Source: a virus. From it: DNA of 64,000 nucleotides. Positions 44,230-52,230 of the stretch are shown here, in pieces. The position numbers and the translations under genes were made by a program. The stretch spans positions 1 through 64,000 of IMG/VR virus record IMGVR_UViG_3300007517_000005. One strand, given 5' to 3'. Every line of letters starts with the position of its first letter. Position 1 is the stretch's first letter. The notes beneath the pieces are model-generated. The model saw only the letters and a program-made list of their open reading frames with translations. It did no database searches and was not told where the DNA came from.

Positions 44230-44297
44230 CCCTGTCGGGAGTGCTAACGACCTCCCTGTCGGGAGTGCTAGCAACGCTGTGAGCGTAGCGACTAACG
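44230..44297 (+). repeat. Composite of two family-C repeats, the second split by a family-B insertion
   Basis: Family C at 44230-44249 is bordered by ACCT. A second copy runs 44254-44270 and 44295-44297, also bordered by ACCT. Between its halves lies a 21-bp family-B unit (44271-44291) flanked by CTA, the 24-bp gain preserving the frame. Confidence 0.9.
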
Positions 44298-44650
44298 ACC
44301 TCCCCTTAACTAAGAGTCAGATGGGCTCATTCCTAGAGTACATACTAGTGCTCACTAAAGATAGTATTGAATTCATGGAACCCGTGGCTGAACTCAAGAA
44401 GCTACTACTCGAAGATATAGACCTTACCGCTATCGTTAAACAGAGACCACTAACTACTGATGTTATACCCTATGTGCAGGCATTGACACGTGGTAGTACA
44501 AACTTCATGCAATTACTACAAGCTAGTCAGGCTTATAGGAAGGCTATCTCTGAGTGGGATAACTACCAACAATGGAAGACTAATAGGAACCCAAAGAGGG
44601 CCGCACTTGAAGCACATTGTGGGTTTGACTCTAAACATGCTGTGCATAGT

Positions 44651-44674
44651 GCCGCATGGCTGCGACTGCCAAGG
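44651..44674 (+). repeat. Family-A repeat inside the nucleotidyltransferase
   Basis: A 24-bp unit between AGT at 44648 and AGT at 44675, in frame, encoding SAAWLRLPRS-like residues. Confidence 0.8.
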
Positions 44675-44728
44675 AGTGTACGTCTATTACGTCAAGGTCT
44701 TGAGGTGTTACTACATGGTACCCTCACT

Positions 44729-44754
44729 GTTGATAGGCGTGGTTGATAGGCGTG
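44729..44754 (+). repeat. Exact 13-bp tandem duplication causing a frameshift
   Basis: GTTGATAGGCGTG occurs twice in a row. Removing one copy joins TVDRR to DAGDAPQLL in a single frame. Confidence 0.95.
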
Positions 44755-44956
44755 ACGCGGGTGATGCACCGCAGTTACTCGCTATACGTAATGGTGAGTA
44801 TACCTATGAGCAAGTCATTGAGATAACTGATGCCCTATTCCTAGAAGTAGATGAGGCTTATAAACTATCCACTCTACCTCATGGGGTGCATCAGGAACAT
44901 ATAGATATACTGTGCACACAGTGGGTGCGAGATAGTCTGAGTAATTAACACTACGT

Positions 44957-45151
44957 TTGACCTACCTTTCTGATGTAGAGCACATACCATTACATAATAG
45001 ATACAATGTCACATTGGCCGCAGACCCTAATATTGATTACGTTATGTGGAATGAGTGAGGCCCTGTAGAACATACATGCGGTGTCCCTATACAGATTAGA
45101 GTAGTAGGAGATGACGCACCTGTATTATTAACTGCCTCCACTCATCGTTAA
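44957..45151 (+). pseudogene. Small gene remnant with internal stop
   Basis: From a TTG at 44957 the frame reads YLSDVEHIPLHNRYNVTL...DYVMWNE, then TGA at 45056, then GPVEHTCGVPIQIRVVGDDA to a TAA at 45149. Both halves look coding, so a sense codon has probably become a stop. No family recognised. Confidence 0.45.
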
Positions 45152-45160
45152 ACCCAGTAC

Positions 45161-45188
45161 ATCATAGATGTCCAGCATCTTTGATGCA
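45161..45188 (+). repeat. Family-D palindrome
   Basis: ATCATAGATG-TCCAG-CATCTTTGAT with GTAC on the left (45157) and GTAG on the right (45189). The centre is inverted relative to the copy at 14421. Confidence 0.7.
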
Positions 45189-45311
45189 GTAGCTATTAAA
45201 GCATTAGCATACACTATCCATAGTTGTGGTAGTGATTCTGTACCACCACACCTCATTGAAGAGTTTAGAGGGGTGGTACATATTACAATCCCTGACCCGT
45301 CGGTTTTATGA
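45168..45311 (+). CDS. Small ORF starting within a family-D repeat
   Basis: 47 codons; its ATG and first seven residues (MSSIFDA) are supplied by the family-D repeat, followed by a protein-like body (KALAYTIHSCGSDSVPPHLI). It converges on the SNase gene with 29 bp overlap. Could be the 3' part of an older gene that gained a start from the repeat. Confidence 0.4.
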   Translation: MSSIFDAVAIKALAYTIHSCGSDSVPPHLIEEFRGVVHITIPDPSVL

Positions 45312-45768
45312 TAGCTGCCCCATTAACAGAGGCTAGTAATATAACCGTATCGGGTGCTGCATTGGGGTGTATTATAGTTGTACTAATCCCCCTACCAGCA
45401 GCCACATTACCCGCCTTAGTCAATGTCTCGCACACACTCACACCATCTATCATGGGCGTTATTAACCACCTACCATACTTATCCTTACCGTGTAATAAGA
45501 ACTTGATCTCTGTATCTATAGGGAGGGCCGCACTTAATCTACCCCTAGCCTCTACGCCAGCTACTGTCCCCATCTCCGCTGCATAGAACTTCCATAGTCT
45601 GCACCTTACCTTCTTCAAGGTTAGCATCCCATCCCCCTGAATGTAGTAATCAGGTGGTAAGATAGATATACAGGGCATCACTATGGGCGTTAGGTTTATA
45701 TCTAAGATTAATGTATCCCCGTCCACTATGCGCTTGACTATCCCTGCGTGAGCTACTATCTGTTTCAT
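45283..45768 (-). CDS. SNase-like (thermonuclease) nuclease
   Basis: 161 residues with the staphylococcal-nuclease order: RIVDGDTLILDI (Asp for calcium), KVRCRL (Arg), FYAAEMG (Glu) and DKYGRWL (Arg). It has no clear signal peptide. Such nucleases cut DNA or RNA; a phage role in host DNA breakdown is plausible. It is a minus-strand gene among plus-strand ones and diverges from the nuclease at 45788 over 19 bp. Confidence 0.8.
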   Translation of the reverse strand: MKQIVAHAGIVKRIVDGDTLILDINLTPIVMPCISILPPDYYIQGDGMLTLKKVRCRLWKFYAAEMGTVAGVEARGRLSAALPIDTEIKFLLHGKDKYGRWLITPMIDGVSVCETLTKAGNVAAGRGISTTIIHPNAAPDTVILLASVNGAAIIKPTGQGL

Positions 45769-45787
45769 ACCCTATACCCTTAAGAAC

Positions 45788-47185
45788 ATGACTGATCTGA
45801 TGACTATGACCGCACTGGCCTCGGACTGTACCCCACAACAGTTGGCACTAGATTTCATTACCTATAAGGGTTCGCAGTGGGTGCCCATTACTCGTATATA
45901 CCGCAACACAAACTATTACTACAATAATCAGAAGTACCTATCACAACATGGGCAATCCCTTACCCTCACAGGTGTTGAACTACTAGAGTATAAGAACTTA
46001 TACCATGCACAGGTAGGGTATAAGTTGAAAGGGCCTCAACTTACTATCGTAGATACCGCTAAGGCAACAGCTTACTTACATCTACTCAATCTTAAATCAC
46101 ACACCCCTTTAGGGACCGTGAACGACACTTGTGGGCAATCGTGGTTACATGACACTGCTACAGTAACTGATATCACCTCTACCTTAGAGGCATTATTAGA
46201 ACAGCCAGTAGACTCGCTACGCTACCCAGCGTTGCTAGGCTGTCACAATACTATCCTTGCTGACTTGATGCGTATTACACAGGATAAGGGATTGCATTGG
46301 ACTCCCTATGTTAATGGCATATACTTACCTATGGTCGAGGCATCACTCGCTAAAGGTATGGAGAAAGATGATTACTCTTCCAATAGCTGGGGCCCTAAAT
46401 TACCTGGCACCTCTTACCTACTCAAAGGGGATTACTTACGTACCTTCAAAGATAACTACATTCGTGAGCATGGGTCGTGGCCTTACCCGCGTACCCGCTC
46501 CCTCTGTATAGGGGATTGGGAGCATGCCTATGGTTACTTAGTGCAAGGGAAGAGTACCACTGCTAATGCCTTCCAATCAATGGGCGCTAATAGCATACAG
46601 CAAATAGTTACTATAGCCCCACCCTGTCCTGAGACGTGGGCCTCTGAAGAGACATTGGTGGATCGTGTGTTTAAGTTGATGGAACTATCCCCCATCAGTA
46701 TGCAGCGTGAGGCTTGCTTCAGTAACTCACTCGCTAATACACCCACTACTAGACGTGTAGATGCCATTGAACATGTGCACTCCCCTGATGGTATTAATCG
46801 TGTACATGTATATGAGTTCAAGAAGACTAGGATTACAGGGGCCGATGTCTACGATACCGTAGCTGGTAAAGGGTACCTACATCTAGTAAAGGAACAGTAC
46901 CCTACCTCTAAAGTGTGCCTATTCATGGTCGGTAATGCTATCGATCCCATGGCACAGCGATTACTTGAGTGCATGTCAGGTGTTGTCTACTTACCACTGA
47001 GTACACTACTCAATCGTATACTCGCCTCCATCATTAACTCCTGGCCGCAGGAAGGGCATTACCAATTACGTAAGCACTACCTCAGTCAGTTCAGTGACAT
47101 ACTCCCGCAGGAGATGCTATCCGGCCCAGTGCAACACCCACAGATAATAGCTACGTACATTAAACCTCGTACCATAACAACATGA
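45788..47185 (+). CDS. Putative PD-(D/E)XK nuclease
   Basis: A 465-residue protein. The C-terminal third has TRRVDAIEHVHSP...VHVYEFKK followed by DTVAGKGYLHLVKE, the D...ExK pattern and helix of PD-(D/E)XK nucleases. The N-terminal two thirds are unassigned. A family-B repeat (46214-46235) contributes SLRYPALLG in frame. The final ATGA overlaps the next gene. Target unknown. Confidence 0.6.
   Translation: MTDLMTMTALASDCTPQQLALDFITYKGSQWVPITRIYRNTNYYYNNQKYLSQHGQSLTLTGVELLEYKNLYHAQVGYKLKGPQLTIVDTAKATAYLHLLNLKSHTPLGTVNDTCGQSWLHDTATVTDITSTLEALLEQPVDSLRYPALLGCHNTILADLMRITQDKGLHWTPYVNGIYLPMVEASLAKGMEKDDYSSNSWGPKLPGTSYLLKGDYLRTFKDNYIREHGSWPYPRTRSLCIGDWEHAYGYLVQGKSTTANAFQSMGANSIQQIVTIAPPCPETWASEETLVDRVFKLMELSPISMQREACFSNSLANTPTTRRVDAIEHVHSPDGINRVHVYEFKKTRITGADVYDTVAGKGYLHLVKEQYPTSKVCLFMVGNAIDPMAQRLLECMSGVVYLPLSTLLNRILASIINSWPQEGHYQLRKHYLSQFSDILPQEMLSGPVQHPQIIATYIKPRTITT
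46214..46235 (+). repeat. Family-B repeat (22 bp) in the nuclease gene
   Basis: Inverse-orientation unit with one extra central base, bordered by TAGAC (46209) and TAGGC (46236). Confidence 0.75.
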
Positions 47186-47415
47186 CAGTTACACCTCACA
47201 ATAGAGAGATGATCCTGAAACTATGGCTTGTACAGCGTACAGATGGCGTAGAAGAAGATGAAATAGATTCTATGGTCATCGCTTCTCCCACTAGTGAAGA
47301 TGCTATACGACTGTTCTACAAGGCCTGTGCACATAATATATGGTCCCGTCAAAGGGATCTACTCACTACCTGTATTGGTACGAGTAACGATGATAAGCCC
47401 TGTATAATACTCTAA
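47182..47415 (+). CDS. Small protein, relative of the 55225 gene
   Basis: 77 residues starting ATGA over the preceding stop. LKLWLVQRTDGVEEDEIDSM resembles the start of the protein at 55225 (KLWLVGRTDTTRNEYLEMVV), with an early beta strand then a helix, so it belongs to a small paralogous family in this phage. Function unknown. Confidence 0.6.
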   Translation: MTVTPHNREMILKLWLVQRTDGVEEDEIDSMVIASPTSEDAIRLFYKACAHNIWSRQRDLLTTCIGTSNDDKPCIIL

Positions 47416-47418
47416 GGT

Positions 47419-48150
47419 ATGACAGATATGCAACATTGGCAGAAGGAACATCCACTATACGCATTGAGCGTACGTAACCCTAAACCTAATAGGAAGTTAC
47501 TATATGAAGGGGAAGACTTTGTAGTTAGATGGTCTAAGTATTATATAAAGACGTATGCACGCTGGGATGATGAATTACGTAATGGTAGTAATACCTTTCA
47601 TGTTCACACTGATGTCTATCATGCTAATTCTGATGATAAATCAGAATGTGTATTCCTATCTGATGTACCTGAGCAAGTGGCACGTATACCTCAACATGTA
47701 CGTGCCCTTCAGAAGTGGAATGGGTGCCATTCTATAGGCCCCTGGTACTACTTAGAGAATACCGTGTATCTAGCTGGTAATAGAGACTATAATGGATTAC
47801 TTGAAGGGGAAGTTAGACAGTTACGTAATGGGAAGACTGGTCAGCTAGTATGGCAACTCTCAGTCCTAGATGATAAGGGCAATGAGGTACCACGTCATAC
47901 CCTCCAATCTATTAACCCAGAAGGTGATACCTGCCCGACTACTGAATATAAACTAGTGTGGCGGCCATGGAATCAGATAGGTAAAGGTAAAGAGAGACAG
48001 TTAAATGCTGCTAGAGAGGTCGCTATATGGCCTGATGCTACTGATGAACAATTGATGTCTGATGACCTGAGACAATTGCTGATTGATAGACACCCTGCCC
48101 TAATACAAGAGTTCCATGGTGTGATAGTGGGGCTGGGGTTCACTTGGTAA
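47419..48150 (+). CDS. Conserved phage protein of unknown function
   Basis: 243 residues. VRALQKWNGCHSIGPWYYLEN, GNRDYNGLLEGE and PEATDEQL-like (WPDATDEQLMSDDL) blocks match, from memory, a family common in large phages and some bacteria whose function is not known. Start follows TAAGGT-ATG. Located in a plus-strand run of accessory genes. Confidence 0.7.
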   Translation: MTDMQHWQKEHPLYALSVRNPKPNRKLLYEGEDFVVRWSKYYIKTYARWDDELRNGSNTFHVHTDVYHANSDDKSECVFLSDVPEQVARIPQHVRALQKWNGCHSIGPWYYLENTVYLAGNRDYNGLLEGEVRQLRNGKTGQLVWQLSVLDDKGNEVPRHTLQSINPEGDTCPTTEYKLVWRPWNQIGKGKERQLNAAREVAIWPDATDEQLMSDDLRQLLIDRHPALIQEFHGVIVGLGFTW

Positions 48151-48195
48151 TATTACACGATACTAATTAGGGGCACTGCACCCTAGGAGAAAGCT

Positions 48196-50235
48196 ATGAC
48201 TACATATGACTTCAAAGCCTTTGCTACCGCTATCAATGATCACTTCAAGTTGATGGCTAACTATAACCTATATACCACTACTGCTTCTAAAGATGATCTA
48301 TACGACGCATACCTACAAGCATACCCTGATGGTACTAACCCTATATACGTGAATCGTACAGAGTATGATTGCTCTACCTGTAAGGAATTCATACGTAACA
48401 TTGGGGGTGCGGTTGCTATCGTAGATGGGGCAATAGTACCTGTGTGGGATGTGCCGGGGCTTGAGTACCCATACAATGTGGTTGCTGAGACTATGTCCGC
48501 TTACGTTACATCACACCCTATTAGCTCTGTCTTCTGCCTTAAAGAACTATCCTATGGTGCACCACATAGTAAACAGTTATTACAGGGTGGGGATATACGC
48601 ACCTGGTACCACTTCTATGCGCGTGTAGATGCTAAGTACCATTCCAATACCCCGGCACAAGTTATAGGGGACTCTATTACTGCTATGCAAGTCCTACGTA
48701 GAGGATTGAGTGAGTTAACCCTGGACTCTATCACTACTGTACTAGAACTCATAGATACTAACTCTATCTATAGAGGGGCTGAACATAGGGCCGCTCTCGT
48801 AGCCTTTAAGACACTTAAGGAGTCGTATGACACTACACCCGCAGAACAACAGGAACTACTGCTATGGCTTAATGTGACACACCATAATGCACGGTTCCGT
48901 AATACTGTCATCGGTACATTAGTACAAGACCTATCAGATGGTGTGGAACTAGAGAAGGCAGTACACTCCTTCGAGACTAAGGTTGCACCTACTAACTATA
49001 AGAGGACTAAGTCCCTTATTACACCCGGTATGCGCGATGGTGCCCTGAAGACCGTGCGGGAGTTGGGGCTTGAACCCTCCCTCAGTCGTAGACATGCACG
49101 TGTATCTGATGTCTCCATTAATGATGTCCTGTGGGTTGATAATGCAGTACGGGGGCTTATGAAGGAAGGCGGTATAGCTGCACTACTGCAGACACAAGTT
49201 AAGGTTAAACCCCCTAACTTAGATAGTGCTACCCCTATCAGTATTGAAGACTTCATGTCCTCTGTACTCCCACAGACTACTACGCTGCAGGTATTACTGG
49301 AGAGTAGATTACTAGGTAACCTAATGAGCCTCACTGCACCTTGTGATGTGAGCTCCCCGCGTATCTTTAAGTGGGGTAATAACTTCGGGTGGTCATACCG
49401 TGATAATGTGGCCGATAGTATTATCAAGCAGAGAGTTAAAGGGGCGGGGGGTAATGTTACCGCCCCCTTTAGGGTTAGCCTCGCATGGTTTAACTATGAT
49501 GACCTAGACATATACGTTTATGTACCTGGGGGCGGGTGGCCTATATGCTTCATGAATAGGACTGTGGGCACAGGTACATTGGATGTAGATGCAAATGCAG
49601 GTCGTCGTCGCAGTAGAACACCCGTCGAGAATGTATGTTGGACCGCTCCGATAAATGGCACCTATCAGGTACACGTTAAGAACTTCAGTAAGAGAGAGTC
49701 TATTGATGTAGGCTTTACCTTAGAAGTAGAATCCATGGGGATTATCTCTACATACCATTACGACCGCCCTGTAGGTGATCGCTGTATTGTACATTGCCTA
49801 ACCATTACCGTCAGGGGTGGACAGGTAACTGATATCACAGCCGCCCCCAATGTAGAAGGTAATTCATCTTCCACGACTGAGTGGGGCCTCATGACACAGA
49901 CACTCGTGAAGGTAGATACCGTAATCCTCAGCCCTAATTACTGGGGGGATAATCATAGTGGTAATAAGCACTGGTTCTTTATCCTACATGAGTGCCTCAA
50001 CCCTGAGCCTACTAGGGGTATCTATAATGAGTTCCTGCGCCATGAACTAGAATCACATAAAAAGGTGTTTGAGGTGCTCGGTGATCTTACTAAAGTACCG
50101 CCTGTGCCTGAACAACTATCAGGCCTAGGGTTTTCGTCTACACGTAACGATAAGCTTAAAGTCATAGCTACTGGCATCAAAGCTAACAGCGCCGTGAGCA
50201 TATCGACTAAAGCCTATGAGATTAACTTCTCGTAA
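48196..50235 (+). CDS. Large protein with C-terminal DUF2135/YfaP-like beta-sandwich
   Basis: 679 residues after CTAGGAGAAAGCT-ATG. The N-terminus has TEYDCSTCKEFIRNIGG (CxxC) and a predicted helical middle with HNARFRNTVIGTLVQDLS. The C-terminal ~270 residues contain VSLAWFNYDDLDIYVYVPG, LDVDANAG and NGTYQVHVKNF, resembling DUF2135/YfaP-type beta-sandwiches. Homologues occur in large phages and bacteria (from memory), but the activity is unknown. The C-terminus carries a degenerate family-B repeat (50187-50206, direct repeats CTAA). Confidence 0.7.
   Translation: MTTYDFKAFATAINDHFKLMANYNLYTTTASKDDLYDAYLQAYPDGTNPIYVNRTEYDCSTCKEFIRNIGGAVAIVDGAIVPVWDVPGLEYPYNVVAETMSAYVTSHPISSVFCLKELSYGAPHSKQLLQGGDIRTWYHFYARVDAKYHSNTPAQVIGDSITAMQVLRRGLSELTLDSITTVLELIDTNSIYRGAEHRAALVAFKTLKESYDTTPAEQQELLLWLNVTHHNARFRNTVIGTLVQDLSDGVELEKAVHSFETKVAPTNYKRTKSLITPGMRDGALKTVRELGLEPSLSRRHARVSDVSINDVLWVDNAVRGLMKEGGIAALLQTQVKVKPPNLDSATPISIEDFMSSVLPQTTTLQVLLESRLLGNLMSLTAPCDVSSPRIFKWGNNFGWSYRDNVADSIIKQRVKGAGGNVTAPFRVSLAWFNYDDLDIYVYVPGGGWPICFMNRTVGTGTLDVDANAGRRRSRTPVENVCWTAPINGTYQVHVKNFSKRESIDVGFTLEVESMGIISTYHYDRPVGDRCIVHCLTITVRGGQVTDITAAPNVEGNSSSTTEWGLMTQTLVKVDTVILSPNYWGDNHSGNKHWFFILHECLNPEPTRGIYNEFLRHELESHKKVFEVLGDLTKVPPVPEQLSGLGFSSTRNDKLKVIATGIKANSAVSISTKAYEINFS
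50187..50206 (+). repeat. Degenerate family-B repeat in a coding region
   Basis: A 20-bp unit CAGCGCCGTGAGCATATCGA between CTAA at 50183 and 50207. 24 bp in frame, encoding NSAVSIST. Confidence 0.7.
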
Positions 50236-50368
50236 GATTATACGTGGGGTATGTCTATCCCCACTACCACACACATAGCTATGGAGACACACAATGTCAG
50301 GAACTCAAGGCGAAAGCCACTGAGCTTGTAAGACGCAAGTTGAAGCAAGCTATTCTGACCAGCCTAAG

Positions 50369-50389
50369 TCGTTACGCTCTTAGCGTTGC
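50369..50389 (+). repeat. Family-B 21-bp repeat with TAAG direct repeats
   Basis: Unit flanked exactly by TAAG at 50365 and 50390. Confidence 0.85.
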
Positions 50390-50505
50390 TAAGTCTTAAC
50401 TGACTACGTTATTTGAGTCACGACACCCTGGGATCTTGCTAGTCCTCTGCCCTGTCGCTAGTGGTTAAACAGTTCTAAAGTCACTGGAACAGTGCTACTA
50501 GCCTA

Positions 50506-50526
50506 GCTACGCTCCCAGCGTAGCGA
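50506..50526 (+). repeat. Family-B 21-bp repeat with CCTA direct repeats
   Basis: GCTACGCT-CCC-AGCGTAGC-GA, an 8-bp perfect stem, flanked by CCTA at 50502 and 50527. Confidence 0.9.
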
Positions 50527-50648
50527 CCTAACAAACTCTTATAACATTGGCGAAGCAAACATTACCTAAGAAATTAGAGGCCCCACAAGGGCAACCGTTA
50601 TGCGTACAGGGTTGTGAGATTTGAGATGGTAATTGTCCCATCGAAAGT

Positions 50649-50671
50649 GCCGTAGGCTACGACCCTTGGGG
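50649..50671 (+). repeat. Family-A repeat
   Basis: A 23-bp unit flanked by AGT at 50646 and 50672. Confidence 0.8.
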
Positions 50672-50804
50672 AGTACACTACAAAAGTACACCTAGTCAAA
50701 CAGCCCCAAGGCGGTAATGGATAGATTCACGGTGGTTCAAACCACCCGCGTTGTTTCCCTCTCAGGGCTAAGGCCACTGAGTTTCCCACTTACCGAGGTT
50801 TTCT

Positions 50805-51236
50805 ATGACCACTACAGATATCAATGACATCTTCTTCTACGCCGCTGTTCATAAGTTACGTTACCCCTCCTGCACGGGTATGCTCACTACTGAGCAATTG
50901 CTAGACTTACCCCTTGTGTATAGTGGGTCGGGTGCACCACGCCCTAACTTAGATGATACCGCTAAGGCTATCAATATCGAACTCCGTGGCTATGCTGAAG
51001 AGTCCTTCGTGCGTAAGGGTGTCAATCGACAGGAAGCAGAACTGAGAGCAGCCCTTGAGATAGTTAAGTACATCATCGCTTACAAGCAGGATGAGGATAA
51101 GAAGAAGGCTGATAAGGTAAGTAAGGCTTCTAAGAGAGCTACATTATTGGAGGCCTTTGAAGCTAAACAGAAGGCTGAGTTAGGCGCTATGTCAACAGAG
51201 GATTTACTTAAGCAGTTGGCTGCCTTGGAGGATTAA
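50805..51236 (+). CDS. Conserved phage protein of unknown function
   Basis: 143 residues. FFYAAVHKLRYPSCTGMLTT, LLDLPLVY, ALEIVKYIIAYKQDED and TEDLLKQLAALE follow the pattern of a small, widely distributed phage protein ('RFPS.kG.l..edLWdLPL ... IVkyII..K') with no known activity. The C-terminal half is a Lys/Glu helix. Confidence 0.75.
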   Translation: MTTTDINDIFFYAAVHKLRYPSCTGMLTTEQLLDLPLVYSGSGAPRPNLDDTAKAINIELRGYAEESFVRKGVNRQEAELRAALEIVKYIIAYKQDEDKKKADKVSKASKRATLLEAFEAKQKAELGAMSTEDLLKQLAALED

Positions 51237-51472
51237 TGAAGTTCTATTACTGCGTAAGGTAGAACAAGAAGATTACTGTATCAGAGATGCTGGACATCTC
51301 TGATGTACTGGCTTAGCAGTCTCACGTTACCCTCAATAATGAGACATATGCTGGTGGCACATCGAACGCTTGGTATTTAAGCCTGACCACAAGCTAGTCC
51401 CTCAAACTGAGGACGGTGGAATTGATTGGGGTCGAGTGGCACGAGTTAGTATTTTCTGGATAGGAGATTATC
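51237..51472. other. Gap upstream of higA-like gene
   Basis: 236 bp with no convincing gene. It contains a family-D palindrome at 51281-51304 and, close to the higA start, a short open stretch ending in GDYHD-stop (reads ..WGRVARVSIF..), which could be the tail of a lost toxin or other gene preceding higA. That reading is speculative. Confidence 0.35.
51281..51304 (+). repeat. Family-D palindrome
   Basis: TCAGAGATG-CTGGA-CATCTCTGAT with TGTA on the left and GTAC on the right. Confidence 0.75.
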
Positions 51473-51778
51473 ATGACTGAAGTTTTACAGCCTTTTACCC
51501 CGGATTGGATCTCGCCGCCAGGGGAGACGATAGCTGATTTAATTGAAGAACGGGGCTGGAGTCAGGTTGATTTAGCAAAACGCCTGGGCTACACCTCGAA
51601 GCACATAAGCTTGTTGATCAATGGTAAAGCGTCGATCACAGAAGAAATAGCACTCAAATTAGAAGATGTATTGGGCAGTAGTACAAGCTTTTGGTTGAGC
51701 AGGGAAGCACAGTATCGCGCAAAGCTGGCTCAACAGGGAGCCGGCGCTCTTACGTACAAGGAGAACATTGGCTCATGA
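51473..51778 (+). CDS. higA: HigA-type antitoxin (XRE HTH), C-terminally truncated, recently acquired
   Basis: 101 residues. PFTPDWISPPGETIADLIEE, GWSQVDLAKRLGYTSKHISLL and NGKASITEEIALKLEDVLGS are very close to HigA/XRE proteins of cyanobacteria and gammaproteobacteria. Full-length relatives continue past SFWLSREAQYR, often into an ImmA/IrrE-type or longer region; here the frame ends after ~90 related residues and the final GALTYKENIGS is made from the next gene's ribosome-site region. Codon use (TTT, CCG, TCG, GAT, GTT) differs from neighbours. No toxin gene is adjacent. Binds DNA; may act as an antitoxin-like repressor. Confidence 0.85.
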   Translation: MTEVLQPFTPDWISPPGETIADLIEERGWSQVDLAKRLGYTSKHISLLINGKASITEEIALKLEDVLGSSTSFWLSREAQYRAKLAQQGAGALTYKENIGS

Positions 51779-52164
51779 TGACTGTTAATACTGCTGGCCC
51801 ATTATCGTGTCACGCACAACTAGCTGGTGGTAAACTACTGCACCTCCATAAGTGTACCGATGATACCTCCCTGCTGCGACAAGACTATTGGGTCTATGGT
51901 ATTACATTGCCTTCAATAGGTGAGACCTATACTGAGATGTGTGAAGAACATCGAGCATATTTAGAGTCTCCAGAAGTTATTAATTGGATACTCAACACCT
52001 ACCACCTGAAAGAAGATGTCTTCAATAAAGAGTATACTTACCATAACTTTACCTTTGAATGTTTGGATATTGACCATAGAGCTACATGGGTTTTCATTAA
52101 TGAGGCAGCCTATATTTATGAGTTCACACTTGATTGCGATACTCTCTACTTCTGCAGTCCCTGA
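51775..52164 (+). CDS. Hypothetical protein, parent of a truncated tandem copy
   Basis: 129 residues from ATG 51775, overlapping the higA stop (ATGA) with SD AAGGAG upstream. GPLSCHAQLAGGKLLHLHKC is repeated in the short ORF at 52231. Mixed alpha/beta, Tyr/Glu-rich; no recognised family. Confidence 0.65.
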   Translation: MMTVNTAGPLSCHAQLAGGKLLHLHKCTDDTSLLRQDYWVYGITLPSIGETYTEMCEEHRAYLESPEVINWILNTYHLKEDVFNKEYTYHNFTFECLDIDHRATWVFINEAAYIYEFTLDCDTLYFCSP

Positions 52165-52230
52165 AGTTTGATACACATAAGGGGGCAGTAATATACCCGC
52201 CCTCCCTACATACAAGGAGAACATTGACTC

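Larger units (their letters stand above)
43700..44948 (+). pseudogene. YcgL/COG3541-like nucleotidyltransferase, frameshifted by a 13-bp duplication
   Basis: The frame from 43700 carries the polymerase-beta-type signature VGSIAYGLTLSTSDKDIKG and ends at TGA 44746 after LTVDRRG. The expected C-terminus (DAGDAPQLLAIRNGEYTY, to WVRDSLSN, stop 44948) continues in another frame. A 13-bp tandem duplication at 44729-44754 explains the shift exactly. Three kinds of repeats are inserted in frame inside it: family A (peptide FPRVVAYGT), two family C and one family B (LPVGSANDLPVGSASNAVSV). Relatives are common in large phages and their targets are unknown. The truncated protein (348 residues) retains the catalytic part and could still work. 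Confidence 0.8.
50236..50804. ncRNA. 569-bp non-coding region with hairpins and repeats; possible structured RNA
   Basis: No frame above 60 codons. Contents: a hairpin with GNRA-like loop (GGCGAAAGCC, 50304-50324), a related hairpin at 50761-50781 (CTCAGGGC...GGCCACTGAG), two family-B repeats (50369, 50506), a family-A repeat (50649), and GGTGG-TTCAAA-CCACC at about 50735. The two similar hairpins sit near each end. It may be an RNA gene or the decayed remains of one; I recognise no RNase P, tmRNA or intron core. Confidence 0.35.

Noticed and set aside
44221-44304. CRISPR-like short array
   Set aside because: Repeats are adjacent mobile units with one nested insertion, in frame inside a gene, with no spacers and no cas genes.
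44490-44948. Separate 152-residue plus-strand gene
   Set aside because: Its first part is an out-of-frame reading of the nucleotidyltransferase; only the end is real and belongs to that gene after the 13-bp duplication.
50720-50755. tRNA T-arm-like GGTGG-TTCAAA-CCACC
   Set aside because: The loop has six bases and no acceptor, D or anticodon arms can be built around it.
50236-50804. Group I/II intron, RNase P RNA or tmRNA
   Set aside because: None of their conserved cores could be found; flanking genes are complete on both sides.
51691-51774. N-terminal extension of the gene at 51775
   Set aside because: The extension reads through higA in another frame; ATGA coupling and AAGGAG support 51775.
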